From positions 1-38,196 of the forward strand of contig NZ_LRMM01000054.1 in the NCBI RefSeq assembly GCF_001647275.1: 38,196 bases of DNA. Direction: 5' to 3'. Origin of the DNA: Rufibacter ruber. GTDB lineage: Bacteria > Bacteroidota > Bacteroidia > Cytophagales > Hymenobacteraceae. This document shows, one piece after another, positions 1-7,401 of the stretch; positions within the stretch are counted from its first letter, which is position 1, and each line of letters begins with the position of its first letter. Under the pieces are notes generated by a model. The model saw nothing but the letters and a program-made list of their open reading frames with translations, was not told where the DNA came from and ran no database searches. Made by a program: the position numbers and the translations under genes.

Positions 1-99
1 CCTTACTATCTTTTCCTGGAATGAAGTTGCCCTGCTTATTCCCGTTTAGACCGATTAGTTACCAGCACTCTACCTTCCTAATGCTCTGGGTCGCGCACG
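1..99. repeat. Left copy of 99-bp terminal direct repeat
   Basis: Positions 1-99 are identical to 38098-38196. An exact overlap of this length at both contig ends is the normal product of a k-mer assembler reading around a circle, so the two copies are one locus on a circular molecule of about 38,097 bp. It is not a biological terminal repeat. No gene was recognised inside it. Confidence 0.93.
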
Positions 100-269
100 G
101 CTCAATAATGAGCCAACTGAAAGACTGTAAGGAACTCTTAAACACTTCCTGCATAATAAGGAAAAAACCTAAGTCCAACATTACCCCACCATAGCGGAAT
201 AAGCTCCACCTGTATGGCAGCGACAAATGTTAGACTCAGGTTTTAATAGTCGTAGAGAATCTATTCTTT

Positions 270-629
270 CTACTTTGCAGTTCTTTTCTTTCTGCTCTTC
301 TTCTTTGCAGCTACTGCGGCTGGAAGCGGTTTATCTGCATCAGGGTTATTCGCCAGGTATACTTCTACTGCATTGATGACAGTGTCCATAATACTTTCTC
401 TGTTCCAATACTGGTGCTGTTGCATCTTCTGGATCAACCAAACCGGAAGCCTGGTAGCAAATGGCTTAAGCTCATTGGGATCAGCTGCCTGCAGTTGCTC
501 TGGCTCTGGTAGATCTTTTACGGGTGTACCTTCTGAGGGCATCTCTCCTACCCCACCCATCATTTCAGCATCAAACCCACTAGTTGCAGTTTTGACTGCT
601 ATATTCCTGAAGTTCTTCTTCTCTACCAT
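270..629 (-). CDS. ParB-like ribbon-helix-helix partition protein
   Basis: This 119-aa protein is encoded 54 bp downstream of parA on the same strand, the usual place for the centromere-binding partner of a type Ib ParA. The N-terminal half (about residues 1-55) is low-complexity and rich in Gly, Pro and Glu. Residues 57-95 read like an RHH fold: a short strand (ATRLPVWLI) followed by two helices ending in VINAVEVYLANN. The C-terminus is a very basic KKKSRKKRTAK tail suited to non-specific DNA contact. RHH partners of this kind bind centromere repeats and often repress the par promoter. Candidate targets are the TCTAACAT/ATGTTAGA motifs around parA and the repeat array at 37270-37591. No classical HTH ParB domain is present. 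The family call rests on fold-like pattern and context, not on a conserved catalytic motif. Confidence 0.7.
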   Translation of the reverse strand: MVEKKNFRNIAVKTATSGFDAEMMGGVGEMPSEGTPVKDLPEPEQLQAADPNELKPFATRLPVWLIQKMQQHQYWNRESIMDTVINAVEVYLANNPDADKPLPAAVAAKKKSRKKRTAK

Positions 630-683
630 ATCTAAAGGTTATAACTTTAAAATAAGCGTTATTACAACTATAAATGTTAGAAG

Positions 684-1448
684 CTATAGCCTTGTTAACA
701 GCTCTTGTACCATTGCCCTATAATCATGTGCAGCAGCAGATTCAGAGGCATAAGTAAACACCGGTTGCTTGTATGCCATTGCCTCTTTGACAGACACGTT
801 GTTCCGTATGGTGGACTCCATGACCAAGTCTCCATAGGCCTCACGAGTACCAGCCACCATGTCGGAGTCAATTCGGGATCTGTAAGACGAATGATACTTG
901 GTAAAGAATATACCAGCAACTGTCAAAGCAGGATTGTAGCGCTTGCGTACATTAGCTACAGTCTGCAGGATATTAGTAATACCACTGATGCTGAACTCCT
1001 CTGGAGCCGTGGGTATCAACACGTGTGTAGCCGCAATAAAGGTAGTGTAAGCTAATGTCGTTAAGGATGGTGCGTTATCGATCACTACGTAGTCATATAT
1101 TGTTTCAAACCCGTCTTCTTCCATCCTTTCCCTTAAAATAAACTGGTAGTCCTGTTCAGCACCTATTGCTTTGGCATAAGTATCCAATGCGCGTTTGGCT
1201 GGCAGTACATCAAACTTGTCCATGTATTTCATTACTACTTCACTGTACTGCTTTTCCCCTACCAACCATTCACCCACATGGTTTGCAGCTTCACCGATGG
1301 TGGCACCTGTAGAGTTAGCCTGCGCATCGAAATCAATAAGCAACACTCGTTTAGTTGTCTCCAGTGCTGCCAGGTAGGCAGCTGTGTTGATCGCCGTGAC
1401 GGTCTTGGCTACCCCACCCTTATTGTTCATAACCGTAATTATGGTCAT
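684..1448 (-). CDS. parA: ParA-family partition ATPase
   Basis: This 254-aa protein is a ParA/Soj-type Walker ATPase that drives plasmid segregation by ATP-dependent binding to the nucleoid. The deviant Walker A motif KGGVAKT is at residues 10-16, including the signature first lysine. Walker A' is VLLIDFDAQANST and Walker B is YVVIDNAPSL. There is no N-terminal HTH extension, so it is a short type Ib-like ParA, where the partner usually provides autoregulation. The ATG at 1446-1448 lies about 20 nt after a predicted start site from a TTG-N19-TATATTTG promoter. The RHH gene follows after 54 bp, so the two probably form one operon. Confidence 0.94.
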   Translation of the reverse strand: MTIITVMNNKGGVAKTVTAINTAAYLAALETTKRVLLIDFDAQANSTGATIGEAANHVGEWLVGEKQYSEVVMKYMDKFDVLPAKRALDTYAKAIGAEQDYQFILRERMEEDGFETIYDYVVIDNAPSLTTLAYTTFIAATHVLIPTAPEEFSISGITNILQTVANVRKRYNPALTVAGIFFTKYHSSYRSRIDSDMVAGTREAYGDLVMESTIRNNVSVKEAMAYKQPVFTYASESAAAHDYRAMVQELLTRL

Positions 1449-1473
1449 ATGTTAATTCTGTTAGTTCTATTAG

Positions 1474-1503
1474 CAAATATAGACTAGCTATATATAAAAA
1501 CAA
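1474..1503 (-). promoter_or_regulatory. parA promoter, Bacteroidota type
   Basis: Read on the minus strand this is TTG, 19 nt, then TATATTTG. It matches the Bacteroidota -33 (TTTG/TTG) and -7 (TAnnTTTG) consensus exactly in the -7 box and in spacing. The -7 box is at 1474-1481 and the TTG at 1501-1503. The parA ATG is at 1448, giving a leader of roughly 20 nt. Confidence 0.7.
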
Positions 1504-1581
1504 TGTTAGTCATTTCATCATTTCTAACATTGTTATAAAATAAATAAATTATAATATATAAAAAATGTCTAACATATGTTA
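1499..1581. promoter_or_regulatory. Probable par operator/centromere repeats (CTAACAT family)
   Basis: A perfect 11-bp inverted repeat AACAATGTTAG / CTAACATTGTT lies at 1499-1509 and 1524-1534 and covers the -33 element of the parA promoter. A further TCTAACAT is at 1568-1575, inside the 12-bp palindrome TAACATATGTTA (1570-1581). Other exact TCTAACAT/ATGTTAGA copies are at 227-234, 674-681, 3806-3813, 19925-19932 and 36972-36979. Overlap with the promoter suggests autoregulation by the RHH protein. A role as parS is possible but not shown. Confidence 0.5.
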
Positions 1582-1952
1582 TTAGTCCATTAGTGATGGT
1601 TCGTGCTATCAGTATGTAAGTAATTGATTATTATATACTATATATGATTAGCAAAATAGATCTGAGGTGAAACCCGGCCAAAAGATTTATTCAGCAGGAA
1701 AGGAGCAAGGCAGCCTATAACACCACAAGTTTACCTTGACACTGGCCTTGATCTTATTGCAGGAATTTGTTTTAGGTTTTAAGCCATGGCATTCTCAAAT
1801 CTGAACAGAAATCAAAGAGAAGGGTATAATGATCTTATGGTTCGCTTATTTTACTTTGGTAGCTTAACACGTTCAGGGGCATGTCCAATTAATGCTCACC
1901 GTTGCTACTCCTGTAATTTTCTTATTATAAGTGAGGGCTTTATCCCATAGCC
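1582..1952. other. Gene-free stretch upstream of the origin
   Basis: No convincing coding frame, RNA gene or repeat family was found here. It separates the divergently oriented par and rep regions and probably belongs to the extended origin. Confidence 0.5.
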
Positions 1953-2042
1953 GTACAGATGCCCAAACCTAAAAACCTTTATTCCTGCTTGAAAAGGCAG
2001 TTTTTCAAACATAATCTGCCTTTATACCCGTACAAAATCCCA
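1953..2042 (+). repeat. Two outlying iteron copies
   Basis: GTACAGATGCCCA at 1953-1965 and GTACAAAATCCCA at 2030-2042 match the main iteron array (2222-2360) and share its orientation. They sit 180-270 bp upstream of it, so they may act in copy-number control or DNA looping rather than direct opening. Confidence 0.6.
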
Positions 2043-2221
2043 AATAGGTTAACCTTATTTTTACTATTTAAGAGCATTCTTACTACATTTTAGTTATTTT
2101 CCTACCTTATATACTTCCAAAAAGAGAAGTGAAACCTATTCTTTTATTCCCTATTAATATCTATTTATAAGTATTAGGGGGATTAACTAGCTGATTATAT
2201 TAAAGATACAAGCAGTTAGCC
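2043..2221. other. AT-rich stretch, candidate DNA-unwinding element
   Basis: About 180 bp of markedly AT-rich sequence lies between the outlying iterons and the main array. This is the expected composition for the melting region of an iteron origin. No clear DnaA box was recognised by eye, so the assignment rests on composition and position. Confidence 0.4.
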
Positions 2222-2360
2222 GTACGAAATCCCAATAAAGGGGTACAAAATCCCAACATACCCGTACATTTTCCCAAATTAGGGGGTACAGAATCCCAGG
2301 CGAAGGGGTACAGAATCCCAAACACCCGTACACTTTCCCAAACACCCGTACACTTTCCCA
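2222..2360 (+). repeat. Iteron array of the replication origin
   Basis: Seven direct copies of GTACANAATCCCA or GTACACTTTCCCA start at 2222, 2243, 2264, 2286, 2308, 2328 and 2348. Spacing is 20-22 bp, about two helical turns, so all copies face the same side of the helix. The last two repeats are identical over 20 bp. Such arrays directly upstream of a Rep_3 initiator are the initiator-binding sites of theta-replicating plasmids. Confidence 0.9.
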
Positions 2361-2394
2361 ATATCAGAAGTCTAATAGCTACAAATCTTATAGC

Positions 2395-2426
2395 CGTACA
2401 ACATATATCTTTTGTACGTATATTTG
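2395..2426 (+). promoter_or_regulatory. rep promoter with inverted-repeat operator
   Basis: The inverted repeat CGTACAA (2395-2401) / TTGTACG (2412-2418) contains the iteron core GTACA in opposite orientations. It is followed at once by the -7 element TATATTTG (2419-2426). In Rep_3 plasmids, initiator dimers bind inverted half-iterons to repress rep, and this arrangement fits. It also shows that a TTG at 2412 lies inside the promoter and is not the start codon. No -33 TTG was seen at the expected spacing. Confidence 0.55.
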
Positions 2427-2447
2427 GTTGACCTGAACTTCAGACTA

Positions 2448-3665
2448 ATGAAAGAAGACACCTTACCTGAGTGGAGTGAATCAGAGCTTCAACCCATAAT
2501 CCCAGACCTAGTACCTCTTAGGAACCCTCATAGCATAGTCACTCAGTCCAATGATCTGATCAATGCTTATTTTGATATGAGCACTGTACAGCTAAGAGCC
2601 TTTGTCTATGCTGTTGGCCATATTCATAAAAAAGACAAAGACTTAACCGCTGTGAAAATCCCTATCAAAGCCCTTTACAGTGGGGAAGGTGGCAAGAACT
2701 ATAGAAATACAGTAAAACTAGCGCAGGAACTACAGAAAGTCGATATTAAGATCCTGAAACTTGTTAAAGACGGGGAGGGTACCAAACGTCAGTATGAGGC
2801 GTACACCATTTTCCCAACGGTGAAGTACACTGAAGATTCTAAGTACATTGTCACCAGAATCAATCCTGACCTGAAGCAGTTTCTTATTAACCTCAACGGG
2901 AACTACACTCAAGCTGAGCTGACTAAGCTTCTGTCTCTCAAAACAATTCAGGCGTACCGTATTTACATGTTCATCAAAATGAACATTGATAAGAGTAAAG
3001 GTAAGATTCCTGAGACTTTCAAGGTTGACTACAAAGAATTCAGGTTGATGCTAGGTCTCGATGTGATTGAAGATGCTGCACCAGTGAGAATCATCAAACC
3101 TAAGTCTGCTGAGTTGAACTTGTTTGGGGAACCGACTAGTGTGCAGATCCTCTCCGTTAAACCAAAGGTTAAAGTCTTAAAGTATGCGGAGTTTGATAAC
3201 TTCAAGAAGCGGATTCTGAAGACTGCACAGACAGAGCTCAAAGAGGCTGAACTATTGGATTTTGACTTTGAAGCAGATAAGCAGGGTGGAAGGAGTGTTA
3301 AGTATGTTACCTTCAAACTACGGCCTAATATTGTCCTCGAGCAACCAGAAGAGAAGCCAAAGCCAAAACAGGTATCTTCACCACAGCTGGATGGCTTAAC
3401 ACCTAATCAGAAGATAGTCTATGACAGAATGTTGAAGTATCATTTTGAAGAAGACAAGGCTTACAGAGCTGTGACACAGGCTGTAGATCTTGCTAATTTG
3501 TTGGTGTACATCAACCAGGAGATGTACTATGATAAGAAATCCTTAGCTGTTGTTTGGGTTAATATCGAACCTGCCTTGGTGAAGAAGCGCAAGCTTGACA
3601 TCAGAGGTGAGAGGTGGTTAGATTGGACAAGAAAACCTAAGCCTGAAGGTTGGATCGAGAAATAG
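2448..3665 (+). CDS. rep: Rep_3-family plasmid replication initiator
   Basis: The protein is 405 aa from ATG 2448. A TTG 36 bp earlier would extend the frame but falls in the promoter, so it was not used. The N-terminal half shows the typical first winged-helix domain of RepB/RepE-like initiators: NPHSIVTQSNDLINAYFDMS, then an AQELQKVDIKIL helix and an RINPDLKQFLINL strand-helix. The second winged helix follows from about residue 150 (LLSLKTIQAYRIYMFIK through VDYKEFRLMLGL). After an insert of about 60 residues, EFDNFKKRILKTAQTEL continues that domain. The C-terminal 100 residues (PKQVSSPQLDGLTPNQKIVYDRML onward) are an extra helical region seen in many Bacteroidota Rep proteins. It binds the adjacent iterons and recruits the host helicase. 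Confidence 0.93.
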   Translation: MKEDTLPEWSESELQPIIPDLVPLRNPHSIVTQSNDLINAYFDMSTVQLRAFVYAVGHIHKKDKDLTAVKIPIKALYSGEGGKNYRNTVKLAQELQKVDIKILKLVKDGEGTKRQYEAYTIFPTVKYTEDSKYIVTRINPDLKQFLINLNGNYTQAELTKLLSLKTIQAYRIYMFIKMNIDKSKGKIPETFKVDYKEFRLMLGLDVIEDAAPVRIIKPKSAELNLFGEPTSVQILSVKPKVKVLKYAEFDNFKKRILKTAQTELKEAELLDFDFEADKQGGRSVKYVTFKLRPNIVLEQPEEKPKPKQVSSPQLDGLTPNQKIVYDRMLKYHFEEDKAYRAVTQAVDLANLLVYINQEMYYDKKSLAVVWVNIEPALVKKRKLDIRGERWLDWTRKPKPEGWIEK

Positions 3666-3772
3666 TAAACCTTTTAGCAAGTACTATCATCATAGGGGAC
3701 TCTTACCAGATGGTGGTACATTGCTTTTAATCACACCCACTTTGTGCTTCTTATCGTCGTAGCATCTAACTT

Positions 3773-3837
3773 ATAAAACTTCTATTGTTTATATATGTTA
3801 TAATTTCTAACATATATAAAAACAATAGAAGTTTTAT
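3773..3837. terminator. Long AT-rich palindrome after rep
   Basis: The arms at 3773-3800 and 3808-3837 are complementary over 28 positions with a 2-nt insertion in the right arm, and the loop is 7 nt. With A/T-rich arms it could end transcription from either side. It also carries a TCTAACAT motif (3806-3813) and the 15-mer ATATATAAAAACAAT (3812-3826), which recurs at 1490-1504 across the parA promoter. A role as a partition or replication site is therefore possible. Confidence 0.6.
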
Positions 3838-3919
3838 ATTATTTAGTATATATAACTAATTTAGAGATGTTTTAACATTTATGTGTATTAGCCGTTCTAG
3901 TTAAAGAAGAACCAATCCA

Positions 3920-3927
3920 TAGCTTTG
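3920..3927 (+). promoter_or_regulatory. Candidate -7 element for the GIY-YIG gene
   Basis: TAGCTTTG matches TAnnTTTG and lies 24 nt before the ATG at 3952. No good -33 TTG is visible at the expected distance, so support is partial. Confidence 0.4.
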
Positions 3928-3951
3928 TATTAATTAAAATAAGTCAACTAA

Positions 3952-4272
3952 ATGCTTCCAGGCGAGTTCATAAATTACAGTAAGGAAGAGGTGTTCAAGA
4001 AGTATAAGCAGTTACGTTATACAAAGAATAACAATTCGTATTTTCTTTATCTGATCTATACTACAGGAACCTGTGTTTACGTAGGGGAGACCAGCAACAT
4101 CTTTTGGAGGATTGTCAAGCACAAAAACAAGTGCAGTAATGAATCGGTGATCTGCCTACAGGAGCACTCCGACAAGAAGACAGTTCTAAAGCTGGAGAAG
4201 CACTTGATTCGGGTGCTCAAACCTAAGTTCAACAGTCGTTACTGCCAGGCTACTCAATTGGAGCTTTTCTGA
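3952..4272 (+). CDS. Small GIY-YIG nuclease-superfamily protein
   Basis: This 106-aa protein fits a single GIY-YIG domain. The first element is degenerate (YLIYTTGTC, residues 29-37) and is followed by VYVGETSN (38-45), the YIG-like strand with the invariant glycine. An Arg/Lys/His segment RIVKHKNKC then leads to EKHLIRVLKPKFN, whose Glu is the usual metal ligand and whose LKPKFN ending is typical of the family. Such domains cut one DNA strand per active site in homing endonucleases, UvrC and Slx1. No DNA-binding appendage is present, so the specificity and role are unknown. It stands alone downstream of rep and before the DUF1016 gene and could be part of the defence block or an orphan. Confidence 0.75.
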   Translation: MLPGEFINYSKEEVFKKYKQLRYTKNNNSYFLYLIYTTGTCVYVGETSNIFWRIVKHKNKCSNESVICLQEHSDKKTVLKLEKHLIRVLKPKFNSRYCQATQLELF

Positions 4273-4486
4273 TGTATGGTTACTTCTCTTGAACGACCGG
4301 TTGTAAAAGGTTCTGCTACTACCAAATCAAAAAGGATAATCAGGCGCAGTGATAACCTAAGCTGATCTTCATTTTATGTAAGGAATTCCAAAGGGGAGTA
4401 GGTAGAAGGTTAAATCAGTCCTTGGCCTTATATTTACTTTCTCTGCAGTAAGCTAATACTTCTGCAGTCTATGGAATCCAAGACAC

Positions 4487-6100
4487 ATGATGGACATTGA
4501 ACTGAGCCAAAGGGGGGCCTACCAATCCTGGCTTGCTGATCTAAAGGGAAGAATACAGGCTGCCCAGCTGAAGGCTGCTGTAAGGGTTAATACAGAGCTG
4601 ATCCTGGTATACTGGCAGCTGGGGAAGGAGATCGTAGCGAAACAGCAGGAGGCGAGTTGGGGGGAGGCTTTGATCGACCAACTGTCCAAGGACCTCAGCT
4701 CCGCATTCCCCGAGATGAAGGGTTTCTCCCGGACCAACCTGTTCTATATCAAGAAATGGTACCTCTTCTATAGCCCCGCCCAGGAGGTTGTACCGCAATT
4801 AACAAAGCAATTAAGCGGGATTGCCCACCTGGACCTGAGCCAGGAGTTAGTCCCACAGGCTGTGGGACTAATCCCATGGGGTCATAACCGGGAGATCGTT
4901 ACCAAGTGCTTAGACGTAAAGGAAGCGCTCTTCTACGTGAGTGAAACGATCCGCTACGGCTGGTCCCGGGCGGTGCTGCTCCACCAAATGGAAAGCAGGC
5001 TATACCAAAGGCAGGGCCAGACCCTGAACAATTTTGCCCTGACCCTGCCGAAGCCCCAGGCAGACCTAGCAACGGAGACCCTCAAGAATCCCTACAACTT
5101 TGATTTTCTCACCCTTGGGCCACAGGCCCGGGAAAGGGACCTGGAAGACGCTTTGGCGGGCCAGGTCACCAAGTTCCTGCTGGAGCTGGGCCAGGGCTTC
5201 GCCTACATGGGCAGGCAGCACCGGCTGAACATCAACGGGGATGACTTCTACCTGGATATCCTGCTCTACCACACCAAGCTCCGGTGCCATGTGGTGGTCG
5301 AGCTGAAGGTGACTGAGTTCCAGCCGGAATTCGCAGGCAAGCTGAACTTCTACCTGAATGCGGTGGACGCGCAGCTGCGCCAGCCGGGCGACAACTCGAG
5401 CATCGGGATACTGCTCTGCAAGACCCCGAACAGAGTCGTGGTGGAGTACTCGCTGAGGAACATGTCGGCCCCGCTCGGGGTGGCTGAGTACAGGCTGTTG
5501 CACGCCGTCCCTGAGGAGCTCAAAGGGGAACTCCCAACCATCGAAGACCTAGAGCAGGAGCTTGAGAAGGGAATCCCGGCTGAGGAGAGCCCGCTGGACC
5601 TTAAGATCCGGCAGCTGAAGGGGCTGTTGAACTCCATGGAGAGCGAGGAGGTACAGAAAGGGAAGGACAAAGAATCAATACTCTGGATTTTCGGGGAGCT
5701 GCTACCAAGGCTAGAAGCTCTGATCAGTAAAAGCCTCGGGGAAGTGATCCCCCTGTTCAAGGACTTCTGGCTGACAAGACGGGTGAACAGCACATCCAAG
5801 GCAGATTACACAATAGGGGATCTGGAGGAAACCCTCGGCCGCGAGAACGTAAATCTGATCGGCCTCAATATAAGGCTAGAAGGCTTCAAAAAAGGAGGGA
5901 CCAAAGCGTTCAGCATATACAAGGACCTGAACTTCGCTCTTTATACTTATAAATATGCGGTAGGACCTAGCCAAGACGAGATATGGGAGGAGAGGCTATA
6001 CCACCAAGAATGGACGGAAATTGAGCTGCAGAAGTTGGCTGCAAAGTGGTGCGAACAAGTGGTAGGAGACTTAATGCTTCATATAGAAAGGATGAAGTAA
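4487..6100 (+). CDS. DUF1016 (YhcG-type) PD-(D/E)XK protein with C-terminal extension
   Basis: The protein is 537 aa, or one residue less from the second of two tandem ATGs. Residues 15-95 match the DUF1016 N-terminal domain (LILVYWQLGKEIVAKQ, then FSRTNLFYIKKWYLFY). PWGHN and SETIRYGWSRAVLLHQME follow. The nuclease domain (about 190-340) carries DFYLDILLYH with D257 and VVVELKV with E272-x-K274, the PD-(D/E)XK triad. Family members usually end near 340-370 aa. Here about 170 further residues follow a Glu-rich linker and form an unrecognised helical domain (WIFGELLPRL, FKDFWLTRRVN, NIRLEGFKKGG, WCEQVVGDLMLHIERM). DUF1016 proteins often sit near restriction or defence loci, and this one lies 5' of Hachiman. 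Codon use is more GC-rich than in its neighbours, which suggests separate acquisition. The biochemical target is unknown. Confidence 0.85.
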   Translation: MMDIELSQRGAYQSWLADLKGRIQAAQLKAAVRVNTELILVYWQLGKEIVAKQQEASWGEALIDQLSKDLSSAFPEMKGFSRTNLFYIKKWYLFYSPAQEVVPQLTKQLSGIAHLDLSQELVPQAVGLIPWGHNREIVTKCLDVKEALFYVSETIRYGWSRAVLLHQMESRLYQRQGQTLNNFALTLPKPQADLATETLKNPYNFDFLTLGPQARERDLEDALAGQVTKFLLELGQGFAYMGRQHRLNINGDDFYLDILLYHTKLRCHVVVELKVTEFQPEFAGKLNFYLNAVDAQLRQPGDNSSIGILLCKTPNRVVVEYSLRNMSAPLGVAEYRLLHAVPEELKGELPTIEDLEQELEKGIPAEESPLDLKIRQLKGLLNSMESEEVQKGKDKESILWIFGELLPRLEALISKSLGEVIPLFKDFWLTRRVNSTSKADYTIGDLEETLGRENVNLIGLNIRLEGFKKGGTKAFSIYKDLNFALYTYKYAVGPSQDEIWEERLYHQEWTEIELQKLAAKWCEQVVGDLMLHIERMK

Positions 6101-6219
6101 ATGCTATTATTTGTAAACCGCTAGGGGAAAGCCAGAATGCTAAATCGAGTGCTGTTTCAGGGAACAAGACAAAAAGACCGCAGCCACAAAGCAGGCTGGT
6201 GGGGGAGGATGGGTTTTGA

Positions 6220-6423
6220 GGAGAAAGTAACAGCCTATTTCTTGACCAATCTACTGACGGGAGATACACCACTGCGGCATCCCAAGGAAAAGTATTAAAA
6301 GTTGAAATTCAACGGCTGGCCGCGCTTTGGCAAGCGGATGATATGTTAGTAAAGGTAGTTAGCCCTGGTGGTATTACCATGTGGACCTTTCCATCAAAGC
6401 AACCGGCAAATCTCAGCCAATAG
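6220..6423 (+). pseudogene. Possible 3' remnant of an unidentified gene
   Basis: The 67 sense codons run from a TGA at 6217-6219 to TAG 6421-6423 and have protein-like composition (for example RLAALWQADDMLVKVVSPGG and TMWTFPSK). They end three bases before a rho-independent terminator, as a real gene end would. No start codon or matching upstream part was found. The parent family was not recognised. Confidence 0.3.
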
Positions 6424-6425
6424 TT

Positions 6426-6460
6426 AAGCCCCTAGGTCATATTTGGTTTAGGGGCTTTTT
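6426..6460 (+). terminator. Rho-independent terminator
   Basis: The stem AAGCCCCTA (6426-6434) / TAGGGGCTT (6449-6457) is perfect over 9 bp, with a 14-nt loop and a T run to 6460. It ends transcription coming from the DUF1016 side and insulates hamA. Confidence 0.8.
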
Positions 6461-6585
6461 GCATATTGATTAAAAAGAGCTCTCTCTTGATACCTTATTA
6501 AATTGTTATACATTAGTTTGGACAAGAGCATGAAAACCCTAAAATTACTTGATAAGGGCTAGACTCTTAATATAATACATGCATA

Positions 6586-7401
6586 ATGACACAGACTGAT
6601 TTTATTGGCCCCCACCCAATAGCCCCTGACTTCTTTTCAGAGTGGCTCATGCATGAGGATCTTCCAGTCACTTCAACAATAAGGCATAGGAAACTTCTAG
6701 AGCAGCCTCTTGCGAGAGAAACAGCTGTGGAAATCATCAAGGACCACATCATTAATCACCATATTGATGGGAGGAAGAGGGAAAGCTTTGAGAGGAAGAG
6801 AGCAATCTTGGACAGTAGAGGATATGGGGACTTTGTAAGTAAGAACAGCCCTTTTCCGAAATCAGATATCACACAAAGGGGGAACTGTGCGGAGATAATA
6901 TTAGCGGAATATATAAAATCAACATCTCTTTTAGAAATGTTAGTGTACCGTCTTCGCTACAACACCAACATTGAGCAATCTATGAAAGGAGATGACGTAC
7001 TATTGCTTGATGGCGAAGATATAAGGAGAAAAATAATAGTAGGGGAGGCAAAGTTCCGGACTACTCCCAACAAAACGGTCGTGAAAGAAATAACAAAGGG
7101 TTTCGGTACTAAAAAGCTACCTCTCTCCCTGCCTTTCCTTGCTCAGGTGATGCGTGATAAGGGCCATGATGAATTGGCGGACAGTTTAGAAGACTTAAAT
7201 GCTGAAATGCATCGTTTAGATATCCCTGTTGTGAATGTGGGATTGTTACTAAGTAACGAAAATGCAAGTCGTTACATTGATATGCATGGTGATTGTGATA
7301 ATGGAAACCTAGTTTTACTTTCATTGAGCCTTGAAGATCCCTGTAGCTTAGTCCGTGAAGCATTTAATAAGGCAATAGGTGAGATAGCTGGCAGTATATG
7401 A
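6586..7401 (+). CDS. hamA: Hachiman anti-phage protein HamA (DUF1837 nuclease)
   Basis: This 271-aa protein matches the DUF1837 family, the nuclease subunit of the Hachiman defence system. It has a PD-(D/E)XK-like core: the helix QRGNCAEIILAEYI with E103, then MKGDDVLLLD with D136/D137, then IIVGEAKF with E154-x-K156. The region after the ExK (KTVVKEITKGFG) and MRDKGHDELADSLEDL are helical, as in the family. In known Hachiman systems HamA is held inactive in a complex with the helicase HamB and degrades DNA after release. The stop codon overlaps the next start in ATGA (7398-7401), giving tight translational coupling. Length is normal for the family. The call rests on the active-site pattern plus the partner gene. 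Confidence 0.88.
   Translation: MTQTDFIGPHPIAPDFFSEWLMHEDLPVTSTIRHRKLLEQPLARETAVEIIKDHIINHHIDGRKRESFERKRAILDSRGYGDFVSKNSPFPKSDITQRGNCAEIILAEYIKSTSLLEMLVYRLRYNTNIEQSMKGDDVLLLDGEDIRRKIIVGEAKFRTTPNKTVVKEITKGFGTKKLPLSLPFLAQVMRDKGHDELADSLEDLNAEMHRLDIPVVNVGLLLSNENASRYIDMHGDCDNGNLVLLSLSLEDPCSLVREAFNKAIGEIAGSI

Larger units (their letters stand above)
6101..6585. other. Intergenic stretch with gene remnant and terminator
   Basis: This gap between the DUF1016 gene and hamA holds an open but startless frame (6220-6423) and an intrinsic terminator (6426-6460). The last 120 bp are AT-rich and must carry the hamA promoter. A TTAGTTTG at 6513-6520 is one base off the -7 consensus. Confidence 0.5.

Noticed and set aside
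1-99. Terminal direct repeat as ends of a linear element or phage
   Set aside because: No phage genes or terminal proteins occur, while an iteron origin and par genes fit a circular plasmid; the overlap is an assembly effect.
2412-2447. TTG start adding 12 residues to the replication initiator
   Set aside because: The added stretch overlaps the inverted-repeat operator and the -7 element TATATTTG.
5066-5799. Two long antisense frames within the DUF1016 gene
   Set aside because: They are shadows of a GC-rich gene whose sense frame shows clear DUF1016 motifs.
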